From assembly GCA_013407085.1 (NCBI GenBank), contig JACCGJ010023303.1, forward strand, positions 1 to 64,000: a DNA stretch of 64,000 bases, written 5' to 3'. The translations under genes were made by a program, and so were the position numbers. Under the pieces are notes generated by a model. That model was not told the origin of the DNA and did not search any database. It worked only from the letters and a program-made list of their open reading frames with translations. The DNA comes from Atriophallophorus winterbourni (lineage: Eukaryota; Platyhelminthes; Trematoda; Plagiorchiida; Microphallidae). The stretch's first letter is position 1. Each line of letters begins with the position of its first letter. Positions 46,901-57,239 of this stretch are shown piece after piece.

Positions 46901-49900
46901 TTGTGGAAAATGAGTATAATGTCAAATAGTTTGCTTTTTACGCAAAACGACGATTGCACTCCGTTAGATAGATGAAAACACTGCAAGCGGCGGCTTTGTG
47001 CGCCGTTTTCCATAACGATGACCCATTTAGCTTCTAATCCGTTTACACCATTCTGTCTGTAAGGTTTCCCCAACAATCATTTTCATATACTTTTCTGGGC
47101 TCACACGAAACTATTCATCCAAGCTAGGGCATTTTTCCTGTAGCCGAGCCTTCGTTTCTGTGGTCTGAAACATTAACAACCATATATTGCTATAATAAAC
47201 ATAACTGACAAATGTTTCTTCTGTTTCTTCGTCGCACAATCACATAATTGAACGCAGTTACGAGCACAAATAGCGTTCAAACCCTGCCATATATTTTTTC
47301 AGCTATAGAATGTTATCCATTTTATTATCCCGAAAAATATAACTTGACGCTTTTCGGAACTCACTCTGTGATTGTGTATTTAAGCATCGTGGTTCGTTGT
47401 ACAAACCATGTTAAACAGTGGCTTCAAATTTAAACTTGTTTTACTATTTTCCCACTGTTTTTAAGCTCAGTGAACCTAATCACACTGTCTCCATTAGATC
47501 ACGGCAAACACTGCGTAACCGGTTGTTAGGTTCAACTTCTGGGGATCTGATCATCACAATATATAACTTTCTATGGCTTACCTCATTTATTTGTATTTAG
47601 TCGTTGATTGCCTGTTTTGTTTGCTGTGCATTACAGGCTTCGGTCGGCCTGTTCTTCCGCTTTGGCTCTTCTTGGCGACACAAAGCAGTTCCAGGAGATA
47701 CCATGGTTACCCCTTTTTCCACACCTTTCCCGTTAACTTGTTACAACCCATTGAGTGGTCTGGAACATGAACCAAATGTTCACGCTCACAAGCACTGCAA
47801 TTTTGATCCCTTGGAATTATGGAAAAGCGCCCAATGGTCAACCACTGGTGGTCGTTTGAACAGTGGACAATTGGAACTGCGTATTAACGCTGTGGAACGA
47901 CGGTGGCTCAAACGGCCCAACTCCTCCAAGGAGCGCAACAGCAGTACGCCGGAGCCCACCTACCGACCGGGTTCAGCATCAGGTCGTAAGGCTGGCTTGG
48001 GCTCGGCCTCCTATCCGGTCCATTATATGACCGCTCCGTTGCCTTTGTTTTATCAGACAAATATGTCAAGTGAGAATAGCTGGTTATAGCCCTATGAAAT
48101 CGCTTCACATTATTCAAAGTTGTATTTATATGTGCACAATTTGTTTAATTTTACGTAACGAAATTTCCGTTCGTTTTTTTTGAAATGTTTCGTTGATGAG
48201 CATGCCAGTTTAATGTGAGCATGTTTTACTTGTGAACTAGTCGTATTCTACAGCTGTTATTTGCTCTAGTGCGTTTTGCGGCAAGTGGGGGCAATTCTGA
48301 AAAAGCTTGTAGAAGCTGATTTGTTTACAACACATTGTAGAGCAACCCGAAAATAGTCCTTTTTAAAATACTCACCAAAGATCTTATTAACGCGACTGGA
48401 TTGTTATCTGAAAAGCTTATTGTACACCATTTGACTACGCCACACGAATGGGCAATCGTGCTGTGCAGCTACCACCGTACTAAATTGATTTGCCACCGTT
48501 AGTGAGCTGCATGCGAATACCCCTAGAGTCTAACTGCCGTTGGTGTTTTCCTTTCCCGTATCCGTCTAGGCTTTAATAACCTGACAGTATCTTAGCCCAC
48601 TTGCAGTCTTTGACTGTGCATCACTTTGCCTGGATCAAGCTTGTGATTTCATACGGCATAATATATTTGATTACGCATAATGAAATGGCTAAAGTTTGTG
48701 AAATATTCAACGCTGTAAAATAAGACCAAATTTATATGTGGCCTTCTGCTTATTTTCTTTCAACTTCAAAAATGACAACTTCCGTTACAACGTGATAATT
48801 TGCATGCACCTTTTCCTTACCATTCTTGCCTACACTTTGACTTGCAATCGTATACTGTTACGTGCTCTTTCGTGGTGGTGCAATTAGGTAATTTGAGTCG
48901 AGAACGTTTTGTAAACAATATTAAACCTTTGAAGCGGAATGTAAAAAGTGTTTAGCATGAATCAGTTTCACTCTCTGTTAGTCGCCCTCGAAAGACAATG
49001 GGAAATTGAAAGCAGTCACAGGTTTATATGTTAGATCCTCCTCCTCCAGCGGTCATGTATTATCACCTTACATGTGGCACAGGAATCCCAGTCTATTACT
49101 TGCCATTAGCTAACTTAAGTGCCTCACCATTAATTGTTCAACTCTCAAGGCGTGGTCCAGACCACCCGCTATCTCATTGAGAATGTAAATATTATCATCT
49201 TAACTCCGTGATGCCTGTTCTTCGAATGAAGTGGTATGGAAAGCAAATTCACTTTTGCATTATCCCGAAGCTAAAATTTAACATGCTCGAATTATTTTTA
49301 CATTCTTCTTATTCTTCTTCCTTCTGTAAAGTTGATCTTGTCTGCGTGAGAGCAATGCATTGATATAGTATTTGTGATTCTTGATGGTGCTTTTATCTAC
49401 AAACGTTTCATTTACTCAAGTTGGATATGATCAAACGTTCATCTAATTTGATCTCTTATCAAAATGAAATGATGGGAAACGCTTGTTGTGACGCATGCGA
49501 GCAATCACGCCGCAACTTTTTTTATCATGCATCATCACTGCATCAGCATTATTTCATCCATTACAATTTCCGTATCTTTTATATGTAATCCCTTCATACT
49601 TCGTAGGGCAATCACTGACTGTGAGGCACTTTGCCTGGATCAGGCTTGTGCTTTCATACCAGGGCAATCACTCATTGGTGCTAGACCTTTTTGAATGACA
49701 ATGTCAATGACAGTATTTTATCACTGAAACACAATCTTATACTTGGTTCCTCAGGCAGTCCATTTGAATCCCATCCGTTCATGCTCACACCTGGCCTATA
49801 TGAACTTCGTCTCGGAGTCGACGATGATGACGATCACCACACTATCCCCGTGTCAAATACTAACGTTCCGAAGCAAAGTGCTTTACCAAACGGGTTTCGT

Positions 49901-52900
49901 GATACAAACAGCACGACCGGGTCATCTGACATTTCCACAGTCAAAACCGTGGATGATGCAGTTTACATGAACGAAGCTGGTGCTGTTTCATCAGGACGAA
50001 TAGAATGGCGTAGAATTCGATTTCCGGACAATATTGATGTGGTAGATAATTATTCCCGATGGCCCCGACTCAAATTTCGTGTATCGTGGCGTGGTCGTGC
50101 TTTGGAACACAAAAATTCCTCATTTCATGCTTCGGATATCAAGAAACCCCTCGTCAATGGGACATCGGAAACTCGTCTCTCTTCCGTGCGAAGTATGTGG
50201 TTCTAATATTTCGTATCGAACTATTTTTTCTAGCGTGACCACCTTAAGAGCTCACCATTTCCAAATGTCCCATTTTCGTAGACGAATCTCTCTCCACCCC
50301 TCCCCGTTATTCACCCAAATCTGTGCTCACCCGCTGTTTGACGGACCCAATAAAGCCACCGTGTCCAGTAATCAAATCGGAAGACTCGACGGAACTTTCT
50401 GTTCTATCTGACCGTCCGACGTTGAATGCGGGATTTCCAAAGCGCTCTGCAACGCGTCCATACCTCCGCGACACATCTTGTTTGCCTACTCGACTGGTGA
50501 CTTACCGGTTTTTGTTCAATGGACAGTTACGTCAGTGGTCCCAGTCGAGCGATTTGGTATGTCCCTGGTGCCAATTGAACTGTTTGCGTGCACGGGAAAG
50601 AGGTTAGTTTATTATTCGTTGCGCAGACCTATTTTGTACTATGGATCGTTTATCGTTCATCTTTATTATTTTTATCGAACGATGGGCGAATGTTGTGCCG
50701 CTTCCTCCATGGGGCCCACTAATTTTCATCTTCAGTGTTATCTAGAAGCCGTTCTTTTCGCGTCATCATCAGAGACAGCATTATACCGTGAACGAGTAGA
50801 GCGACATCAGCATGACAGCTTCCTTGCGGCTTTCACTGCCATGCATCTTGACAAGCTTTCCTTGTCACTCTAATTGACAACATGGAAGGTTAAACAAACA
50901 CTCCAAGAAGATGCTTAGTGCAAGAGCGCCATTGAACACGGTTTTGGAACATATCCTAAAGCGTAACTAACCATTGCGATATCTGATCGTGGGGACCACT
51001 GCCAGAAAGATGTACTGCTCCGACTTTTGAAAGGTTGCTAGTGAGGGATTTTAGCTGCATACGCTGTGTGACGGTTTGGCCACCACGATATTTAAGTCAA
51101 TCGTGATGTAGCGTCGCAAAAAGGAATTCGTTTTGGAACTCGGTGTTCCGGCATCTGTAAAACTTGACTCAACCAGATTGATCTGCTTCTGTATATCAAC
51201 ATTACTACCGAACAACTTATTTCGGAGAGCATCGGTGTGTATGCGATTGTAACAGCTAACTCCTATAATGCTGCGGAGACATTGGTTATCAAATACTCGG
51301 ATACGTTGAATCTGCTCTTTACGTAAGGCACAACTTTCGCACTCATACAGTAATACAGTGTGAAATGTCGCTTTCTAAACTTTTCCTATGAGTAACAGAG
51401 ACAGTCTTTTCTGACGCCAGATGTGACCCAAGTTGTGGAATTCTACGGTCGCCTTAAAATGCGTGCCGAGACCTCGTTGTCTAACGACGCAGAATTATTG
51501 ATAAAACTACCGAGATACGTGAAATGACTACAGCTTTAAGCGCCTGATTGTCAAGTAATAAAGTGCTGTTTGATAAGTCAATGTCCTGCAGCAGAACTGC
51601 ACTAGGGAGTCGCAAAACGCATTTCAAATGCGGGCACAATACTAGATAGCTTGTTCAGTATCACCTGTGCATCTGTGTGCAGTCGAACTTGAACCTTTCA
51701 ACCATTTATCTGCTGAACAACTTCCGTTTATTGTCCAGTGTAATCCTATTCCATGTACAATCGTGCAGTACTTCTTTGCGGGATGAAGCGACGACCCTTG
51801 GGTTTTAGAAACTGTTATTTGCTCGAGGAAAAGTTTAAACCTCTCCTATTCGGGTGCCGCTAAAATTCTGGCGATCGCTAATGTAAACAATGTGGTTGCA
51901 ACGTCAAGTCGAACAATTCGACTCAAGAAATCGTTGATACATAATCAAAGTAGTTCACCTGCTGGTCATCGGCTTTCACGTATCAGAAGTAATTTTTCAT
52001 TTGTTTTCGTAAGTAAAGTTTCAGCTAAGTGAATTTAGTTTAAAAAGTTCAGCAAATTACTCGTTTGATTGAGTGTTAATAGCTTACCAGTTAAGTTTGA
52101 TCCGATGAACTTCTTGTTCGTATGTATGAAATCGAAACCTGATCCAGGCATTGACAGCCTCTGAGCTAAGATTCTGTCAGGTTGCCCAGACCTAGACAGA
52201 TATAACGTCAGGGAAATGACAGTGAAACTCTTACGAGTTTCCACATACAGCTCCGTACCAATGGCAAATCAATTTAGCACGGTCTTCGTTGCGTAGTATA
52301 TAAGCATTGCATGATTGCACATCCTTGTACTGGGTTTCTTGTAGCTACAGTGCGATTTGGCTCCTGCCAACCATCCTTCATCTGAACATAGAAAGTGATT
52401 TTAAAAGGCAAATTTGCACATTCTCCATGGTTGTACGGGTACGCTCGCCTGAGGTGAACGGGAAGGGAATAGTGTATTATGTATGGGCACCTTTACAGCA
52501 ATGGAAATATGAGGATGTGTCGTTTCTACTTAAATTCAAAAACCAACAACTATGTGTTCATCGTTTTCAAATTTTCTTACCGTGTGCGTCAGCAGTGTAG
52601 GTTGCAAGTTTTAAACCTGATTTGTTGACATGATGGATGACTTGTTCTGTTATTTGTTGCCCCATTCAGGTCCCGAGGCCCTCCTTGTACATCTTCGTAC
52701 GTGCCATCCTCGGTTCCGATTCAAAGCCTCCTGGAGCTCGGCTCGTTCCCACCTCAGTCTCGACGTTTCTTTGAATGAAGCGTTTGATGGCTCGAACGAT
52801 TGCGGCCTCCGACGTTGGTCCTGTGACGAGTTGGGTCATCACCGTGTGGTCCCCGCTGGACAACTAATCGGTGGATGGACTGGATTGGGATGTGAAAATG

Positions 52901-55900
52901 TTTCCAACGAGGATACACACCCATGGACAGCGTTCAGTAGCAACACATCTCGTGTTCGTCGTCCGCTACGAAGACTGCCTTACACACATTTGATCTTCTG
53001 GCGGGGTACTGATCAACGCGCAGCCCTGGTAAGAATTTGAATTTGCCACCAATATTTGCGGTTTTTTATGTTGCTGAAATTTTCGCGTACTTTACATTTC
53101 ATTACCCACAAGATGGCAAAAAACAATAAGGAATGTCACTACATTCCTATTAGTCATTTTTTAACTACATGTCGTTTCTGTAAATTGCTTTCTTTGAATT
53201 TCATAACCGACTAACAATGGTACCGAGCAAATTTGGACCCTATCTGCAGGGTATTACTGTTCCGCTCGTGTTTCAGTGTTTAAAATTGATTGTTCTCTTT
53301 CGACTCAGATGATAACGGCATATTTTCTGATGGTGTAGTGAACAATCTGATTTCGAACATATGCTTTTCTACTTATTGTGAAACCTCCCAAGATTTGCTC
53401 TTTATTTCCACCGAATTGCTATCACTTGGACTAATCTTTTAGAAACAATTGTAATACGTCATTTTCGCAATTCTCGTTTAACATGGATCTCTTGGTGAAT
53501 CTGAATGGCAGTAAAGTCAACTAGATGATAAAATTTTATTGTTTGTTTTGTGTTGTACAATTTTTATCCAAATTTTCAACTGCTGTGTTATTACTGTTTC
53601 GCTTGTTTATACACTTAATACCACCAGCATACCAGTTCGCTAACTATGGTGGTGTCCTCAGTTGATCATCAAGACACCCGGTTCTCAATTGTGCTTGGTC
53701 AGGACACTCAATTTTGAAAGCTGTTCCAACAATTTTGTTTCATTCACTTCAACACTATAACCGGTTTCTAGTTGTTTGCCGTAATCAGGTACAGATACAG
53801 TAAGATTGGATTGAACAGATTGAAAATCAGCATAGCTGTTCTTTAGGTACAATATCTCCTACCATAACTGGCAAACCTATGCATTTCCAGCACTGTGTTA
53901 TAGTTGGTTCATATGGTTAGATCGATTTATTCTTTTTCTACCAAACTCCGCGGTGTTACCCTAAAAGCACCGATTAGGCGCGATGCCATTTGGTAATCGT
54001 CGTCGGAAATCGGATTTAATCAGTGTTACGATTAGAATGCGTTGATCGCGATGTATGTGCGGCGTATTCTTCATTGTACAATGTACCCACGGTATATGTT
54101 ATGCCTAATACATTGACTTTACCTTGTTCTTGCATACTTGTTGTAAGGTGCAGAAAAATTAGTTGTTCCGTAGTGAAAACGCGCATCCATCTACATCCAT
54201 CTAACGAGATACTGTTGCGTAAGTTAGAGCTTGCTAGCGGTAAATAACACATTCGATATAGTCCTGCTTAAATAGGTAGTGCATTACCTGGACGTGAGTT
54301 ATGTTAGCTACACGGTTGAAATACTGCTGTTTCACGGCCATCCATGTGTTTGAAAGCCTAAGCAAGTGGACTGTTATCTTCAATGTTTATTACCTCGTTT
54401 CCGCCATCACATTTATTCATTTGGTGATTTGATTGTCTTTTCTCAATCTAGCCTCTTGATCCAACGCTGTCCGTTCGACCCATGGTTGTTGGCCACAACC
54501 GAGTGTATTACCATACGCAAACTGTTCAACCCGTTAGAGCATGCGAATTGGAGATTGATTCGGAAGCGGAAGACGCTCCGCTATGGCTACGCCAACACTA
54601 TCAACGCAAAGTGGAGGAGTTCTCCGATGTTAACTTGGTAGGAGATGGAGTTTATTCGCATATCGTATTGATGAGCGTTATACTTCTTCCCACAGTTGAT
54701 TTTGTACGGTGTCGCTGCTAAACAACAGCCATCATGGGGATATATTTAGACAAACAAAATGAAAGAAGTTAGCTTTTTTGCCGCTTCGTTGATGCGTTGA
54801 TTTACATAGCTTGATGAACCACAATACAGTTTCTAGCGCTCATCTGGATACAAATCAAACCAAGCTTATTACCTAATTTCACACCAATTTTGTGCCCTCT
54901 TCTTCGTGAAATATCTTTCCACATGCATGTATGTATGAAGTCACAAGCATGATCCAGGTAAAGTGCTGCACAATCATAGACTGCACGTGGACTAAGGTAC
55001 TGTCAAGTTGCTCAGGCCTCGACAGGTATGAGAAAGAAAATACACATGCATACAGATCGCTCAGTTCTGTCGATGTTCTACAGAACTAGTTGTTATCAAC
55101 AAGGCGACTGTTTTTCGCGCACCGTAAAGAGTTGTAATCACGCACAGGCGAAACTTGCTGTCCACTTGGCGATCAATCTGTTTTGTTAAGACCGTCATTT
55201 GCTATGCTCATTTGATATACCAAAATTGCGCGAAAGTGACTCAACTTTGTCATCGATAATGTACCTTCCGGCTAAGTTTTGTGTTACAGGTGGATATACA
55301 ATTGTGCAGGTGGCACCATGCTATCTTGATAGCCTTTGGCAATGATCTGTAAACGGGAACGGTTGAATATGTAACTGGTTCTCCCTTACAGATTGATGCC
55401 AATGACTACCAAGTTACCACTTTTACTTTCTCAGTTTTCCACATATTCTGGAGTACTTCTGTTCTGCGCCGGTAAAACCGTTCGAGATTGTTCGGCCACT
55501 GGCCACTGCCATTTTCTCTTTCTTGTATCTATCTGAGCCTTGGCAACCTGACAGTATCTCAGCTCAAGCATAGTTTATAGCTATGGGCACTTTGCCTTTA
55601 TCCAGCCATGTAATTTCATGCATTCTTACATACATAATTTCAGTTAGCTGTTTTTGCGTGGCTACTTTGACAGAATCCTGGCTCATATTGAAACTTTGAA
55701 ACCTTGTGGCACATTAAATCCTAAATATTGATTATATATATACTTTTATCTCCCGTGATCTTTTCTCATTCTCATATCTGCCTTGGCCTGGGCAGCCCGG
55801 CAGTATCTTAGCCCATGTGCGCTGTATGACTGTACAGTATTTTGTTTGGATTAGGCTTGTAATTTCACACACACATGCATACCATCCTGTTCTTTTTTCT

Positions 55901-57239
55901 TTCTCATATCTGTCTAGGCCTGGGCAACCTGACAGTATCTTAGCCCACGTGCAGTCTCTAACTATGCAGCACGTTGCCTGGATCAGGCTTGTGCTTTCAT
56001 ACTATCATACCATACAATCGCTGTCTGCACGTCTGTCAGATATCGCAATGGCTAGTTACGCTTCAGGATATGTCCAGAAACCGTGTTCAATGGCGGTCTT
56101 GCACTAAGCATCTTCTTGGAATGTTTGCTTAACCTTGTATGTTGTCAAGCGGAGTGACGAGAAAAGCTGTTTATGATGCATGACAGTGAAAGCCGCAAGG
56201 AAGCTGCCATGCTGATGTCGCTCTACTCGTTCACGAAACTTGTTTGAATGCATGTTCCATTCGAAGTGTAGGCACCTCTACCCAGTTTGTTTGTGCTTAC
56301 TCTTCTATAGATTCCATAGCTATTTAAGTCCCACCCTTCCCCATCTTTTAGGCTTTTACTTTTTCATGGTTGTGTAGCAGTTAAGCATTCGGTACGTGCT
56401 ACCGGTGTAATGCTGTCTTTGATGATGATGATGATGATGATGCACGTTCGCTGACAACATCAGCTTCGTAACGCAACTATCCGTAGTAGACTCTGGTAAG
56501 GGAGTAGGTATCGAAAAACAAGTTAGCATATAGGGACTTTGCCGATTAGGCCACGTATTCCGAATAGGAAATCATCGTTTCCCTAACTTGGTTTTTGCCA
56601 TTTCTAACTCAGAAAGGCGCAGTTTTTGGGGTGCCCAGACACTGATTTGGCTGAGGCAGATGAATGGTTTTGACTGTCAGTGCTGCCAATGATGATGATG
56701 ATGAAATACATACATACATATTCTCAGTTATCTGTTTATACGCGACTAGTTTGATAATATCTCTGCTTATATGCAAACTTTCAAACTTTGTGGCTCTTTC
56801 AATCTTTATCTATTCGTTTCAACGGTACTTTTTATCTCCCGTGGTCTACCGTCAAGTTTATACCCTAATGATTTTTGAGGGCAACCGGCCTTCAGTTATG
56901 TGCTCTTACCCTTCCCAGCTCTCTGTTTACTTTTCACAGGGCGAGAAACAACTAATGCAACTCTGGAACGACCTACTCCTTTCAATCAAACCCTCCGATC
57001 TTGTTGTCTGTGACTCACAAATCACCAATCTGTGTTTTTATTTCGTCCGCAACTACGCGTCAGCCATTCATAGTCGACGATTGCGTAACAACTTGCTGCT
57101 TCATTTCGCCAACCTCCTCGACTATGGCCTCGTTTCCCCGAAGCATATGCGACAGCTTGTCTCGTTGTACGATGAACTAGTCCCCGCAACCCAACCACAA
57201 ACACCGGACGCGTTTGCTCATCAAAAATCCCCTCCCTAA
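43841..57239 (+). CDS. Suz12: SUZ12, Polycomb repressive complex 2 subunit
   Basis: Nine exons (43841-43912, 44840-45341, 46298-46524, 47637-48069, 49755-50192, 50282-50602, 52670-53028, 54452-54637, 56940-57239), all GT/AG with matching phases, join to 946 codons including TAA: 945 residues against about 740 in vertebrates. Landmarks are FVKSFAVPTHLYRYL (from residue 144), the C2-like domain (VQITFEGFYD at about 247 to KFRVSWRG at about 520), one C2H2 finger (C651, C654, H672, H677) and the VEFS box (about 680-925). SUZ12 bridges EZH and EED in nuclear PRC2, which methylates histone H3 Lys27. The N-terminus is Lys/Arg/Ser-rich, unlike the Gly-rich vertebrate one. Confidence 0.92.
44840..45341 (+). 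CDS. Suz12: SUZ12 coding exon 2
   Basis: Acceptor TTTTTTCAG ends at 44839; donor A/GTGAGC follows 45341. It encodes residues 25-191: a basic Ser-rich start, then the conserved RHEAFVKSFAVPTHLYRYL and LYLDRTLSYL, the first block alignable with animal SUZ12. Confidence 0.85.
45755..45945 (+). repeat. S-family SINE-like repeat copy 1
   Basis: Diagnostic blocks: TTGATTGGCCAACGGTAGTG, GAGCTGCATGC, TCTGTCTAGGCCTGGGCAACC, CTGACAGTATCTTAGCCCA and CACTTTGCCTAGATCAGGCT. The unit is about 200-220 bp. Confidence 0.75.
46040..46180 (+). repeat. S-family repeat, 5' half
   Basis: GGATGTGCAGTCC, GTTATATTGATTTGCCACTGG and TACCGAGTTGTAC match the first half of the family; the GGCCTGGGCAACC half is absent. 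Confidence 0.55.
46298..46524 (+). CDS. Suz12: SUZ12 coding exon 3
   Basis: Acceptor GTTTTAG, donor GAA/GTATGT. It encodes a Lys/Gln-rich helix-like stretch and then HEVQITFEGFYDSAKELDWITVE, the start of the C2-like domain, corresponding to the conserved LQLTFTGFF region of vertebrate SUZ12. Confidence 0.85.
46525..47636 (+). other. SUZ12 intron 3
   Basis: 1.1-kb intron. Its 3' part holds the F1 copy at 47350-47562; otherwise nothing is recognised. Confidence 0.7.
47350..47562 (+). repeat. F1 repeat, decayed copy in SUZ12 intron 3
   Basis: GTGATTGTGTATTTAAGCAT, CGTGGTTCG, AAACAGTGGC, CCACTGTTTTTAAGCTC, CACACTGTCTCC, and then a ribozyme relic (TTAGATCACGGCAAACACTG, CGTAACCGGTTG) at about 47491-47528. 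CTGATGA has become TTAGATCA and GAAA has become GTAA, so it is inactive. Confidence 0.7.
47637..48069 (+). CDS. Suz12: SUZ12 coding exon 4
   Basis: Acceptor TGCATTACAG, donor TCAA/GTGAGA. It encodes residues 268-411, the variable middle of the protein (GLFFRFGSSW, then a Ser/Pro/Arg-rich insert). It has little alignable sequence. Open frame, flanking phases and position support it. Confidence 0.75.
48430..48660 (+). repeat. S-family repeat, fullest copy
   Basis: In SUZ12 intron 4. Holds all blocks from the GCAATCGTGCTGTGCAG start through TTGATTTGCCACCGTTAGTG, CTGACAGTATCTTAGCCCA and CACTTTGCCTGGATCAAGCT to TTTCATAC. Confidence 0.8.
49600..49685 (+). repeat. S-family repeat, 3' third
   Basis: CTGACTGTGAGGCACTTTGC, CTGGATCAGGCTTGTGC and TTTCATACC only. 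It ends 70 bp before SUZ12 exon 5. Confidence 0.65.
49755..50192 (+). CDS. Suz12: SUZ12 coding exon 5
   Basis: Acceptor TTCCTCAG, donor CGAA/GTATGT. GLYELRLGV, an acidic DDDDD stretch, and WRRIRFPDNIDVVDNYSRW with PRLKFRVSWRG match the conserved end of the SUZ12 C2-like region. Confidence 0.85.
50282..50602 (+). CDS. Suz12: SUZ12 coding exon 6
   Basis: Acceptor CCCATTTTCGTAG after an 89-bp intron. An earlier candidate acceptor (TTTTTCTAG at 50233) would give an immediate stop, so 50282 is preferred. The exon ends G/GTTAGT. It encodes VTYRFLFNGQLRQ and CPWCQLNC, the first half of the zinc finger. Confidence 0.8.
50785..51950 (-). mobile_element. RTE-like LINE 3' fragment in SUZ12 intron 6
   Basis: Minus-strand translation gives degraded RTE RT C-terminal motifs: a YLGSFI...DNEVSARI segment, VLLYECESCALRKEQIQRIRVFDNQCLRSIIG and, near the end, WLVTLQDM...NRVQWRSCTKH. 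No intact frame remains. It is 5'-truncated, covering only the thumb and C-terminus. Its 3' end (50785-50990) matches the fragment at 56035-56240 in opposite orientation. Confidence 0.75.
52115..52320 (-). repeat. S-family repeat, antisense copy
   Basis: Plus strand reads CCTGATCCAGGCATTGACAG, GGTTGCCCAGACCTAGACAG and GGCAAATCAATTTAGCACGG, the reverse of the family order. Confidence 0.75.
52670..53028 (+). CDS. Suz12: SUZ12 coding exon 7
   Basis: Acceptor CCCATTCAG, donor CTG/GTAAGA. It completes the zinc finger (LLVHLRTCHPRFRF) and starts the VEFS region (VSLNEAFDGS, then LPYTHLIFWRG), with a Trp/Gly-rich insert between. Confidence 0.9.
53029..54451 (+). other. SUZ12 intron 7
   Basis: 1.4-kb intron with an antisense F1 remnant (53750-53830). 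The frames open on both strands at about 54016-54252 have no recognisable content. Confidence 0.65.
53750..53830 (-). repeat. F1 repeat fragment with mutated ribozyme
   Basis: Element strand: TACCTGATTACGGC, AAACAACTAGAAACCGG. The core reads CTGATTA in place of CTGATGA (G8 lost), so it should be inactive; GAAAC and loop AAACA are kept. Confidence 0.65.
54452..54637 (+). CDS. Suz12: SUZ12 coding exon 8
   Basis: Acceptor TCAATCTAG, donor TTG/GTAGGA, 62 codons exactly. GHNRVYYHTQTVQPV, ELEIDSEAEDAPLWL and VEEFSDVN are the hallmark VEFS-box core, nearly the same in all animal SUZ12 proteins. Confidence 0.95.
54925..55045 (-). repeat. S-family repeat, antisense 3' half
   Basis: CATGATCCAGGTAAAGTGC, GGACTAAGGTACTGTCAAG and GCTCAGGCCTCGACAGG in reverse order of the family. 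Confidence 0.7.
55490..56015 (+). repeat. S-family repeats, three copies in a row
   Basis: GCAACCTGACAGTATCTCAG (about 55540), GGGCAGCCCGGCAGTATCTTAG (about 55790, read in two parts) and GGGCAACCTGACAGTATCTT (about 55921) start the 3' halves of three plus-strand copies at about 55490-55630, 55760-55880 and 55885-56015. Each ends at TTTCATAC or a variant. Confidence 0.75.
56035..56240 (+). mobile_element. RTE-like LINE 3' end
   Basis: Plus-strand copy of the last 200 bp of the RTE family seen at 50785-50990. It shares ATATCGCAATGG, GTTACGCTT, CCGTGTTCAATGGCG, CTAAGCATCTTCTTGGA and CATGCTGATGTCGCTCTACT. It encodes the last RTE residues (DMSRNRVQWRSCTKH) and the 3' UTR. Confidence 0.75.
56421..56442 (+). 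repeat. GAT trinucleotide microsatellite
   Basis: Seven GAT/ATG repeats. Shorter GATGATG runs recur near 56692-56703 and 58470-58482. Confidence 0.9.
56940..57239 (+). CDS. Suz12: SUZ12 coding exon 9
   Basis: Acceptor TTTTCACAG at 56939, stop TAA at 57237-57239. It encodes GEKQLMQLWNDLL, NLCFYFVRNYASAI and the last helix of the VEFS domain, then a short unconserved tail. Confidence 0.92.
   Translation, partial: GEKQLMQLWNDLLLSIKPSDLVVCDSQITNLCFYFVRNYASAIHSRRLRNNLLLHFANLLDYGLVSPKHMRQLVSLYDELVPATQPQTPDAFAHQKSPP

Larger units (their letters stand above)
48070..49754 (+). other. SUZ12 intron 4
   Basis: 1.7-kb intron with two S-family pieces (48430-48660, 49600-49685). No other feature is recognised. 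Confidence 0.7.
50603..52669 (+). other. SUZ12 intron 6
   Basis: 2.07-kb intron, more than half of it the antisense RTE fragment, followed by an antisense S-family copy just before exon 7. Confidence 0.75.
54638..56939 (+). other. SUZ12 intron 8
   Basis: 2.3-kb intron packed with four S-family copies, the plus-strand RTE 3' end and GAT microsatellites. The part from about 56245 to 56939 holds nothing else that I recognise. Confidence 0.7.

Noticed and set aside
50234..50281. Alternative acceptor TTTTTCTAG for SUZ12 exon 6
   Set aside because: It would create a TGA directly after the junction; the acceptor at 50281 keeps the frame open.
56380..56425. GTGTAGCAGTTAAGC, resembling a tRNA A box, before the GAT microsatellite
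   Set aside because: No B box or cloverleaf follows; not a tRNA gene on this evidence.
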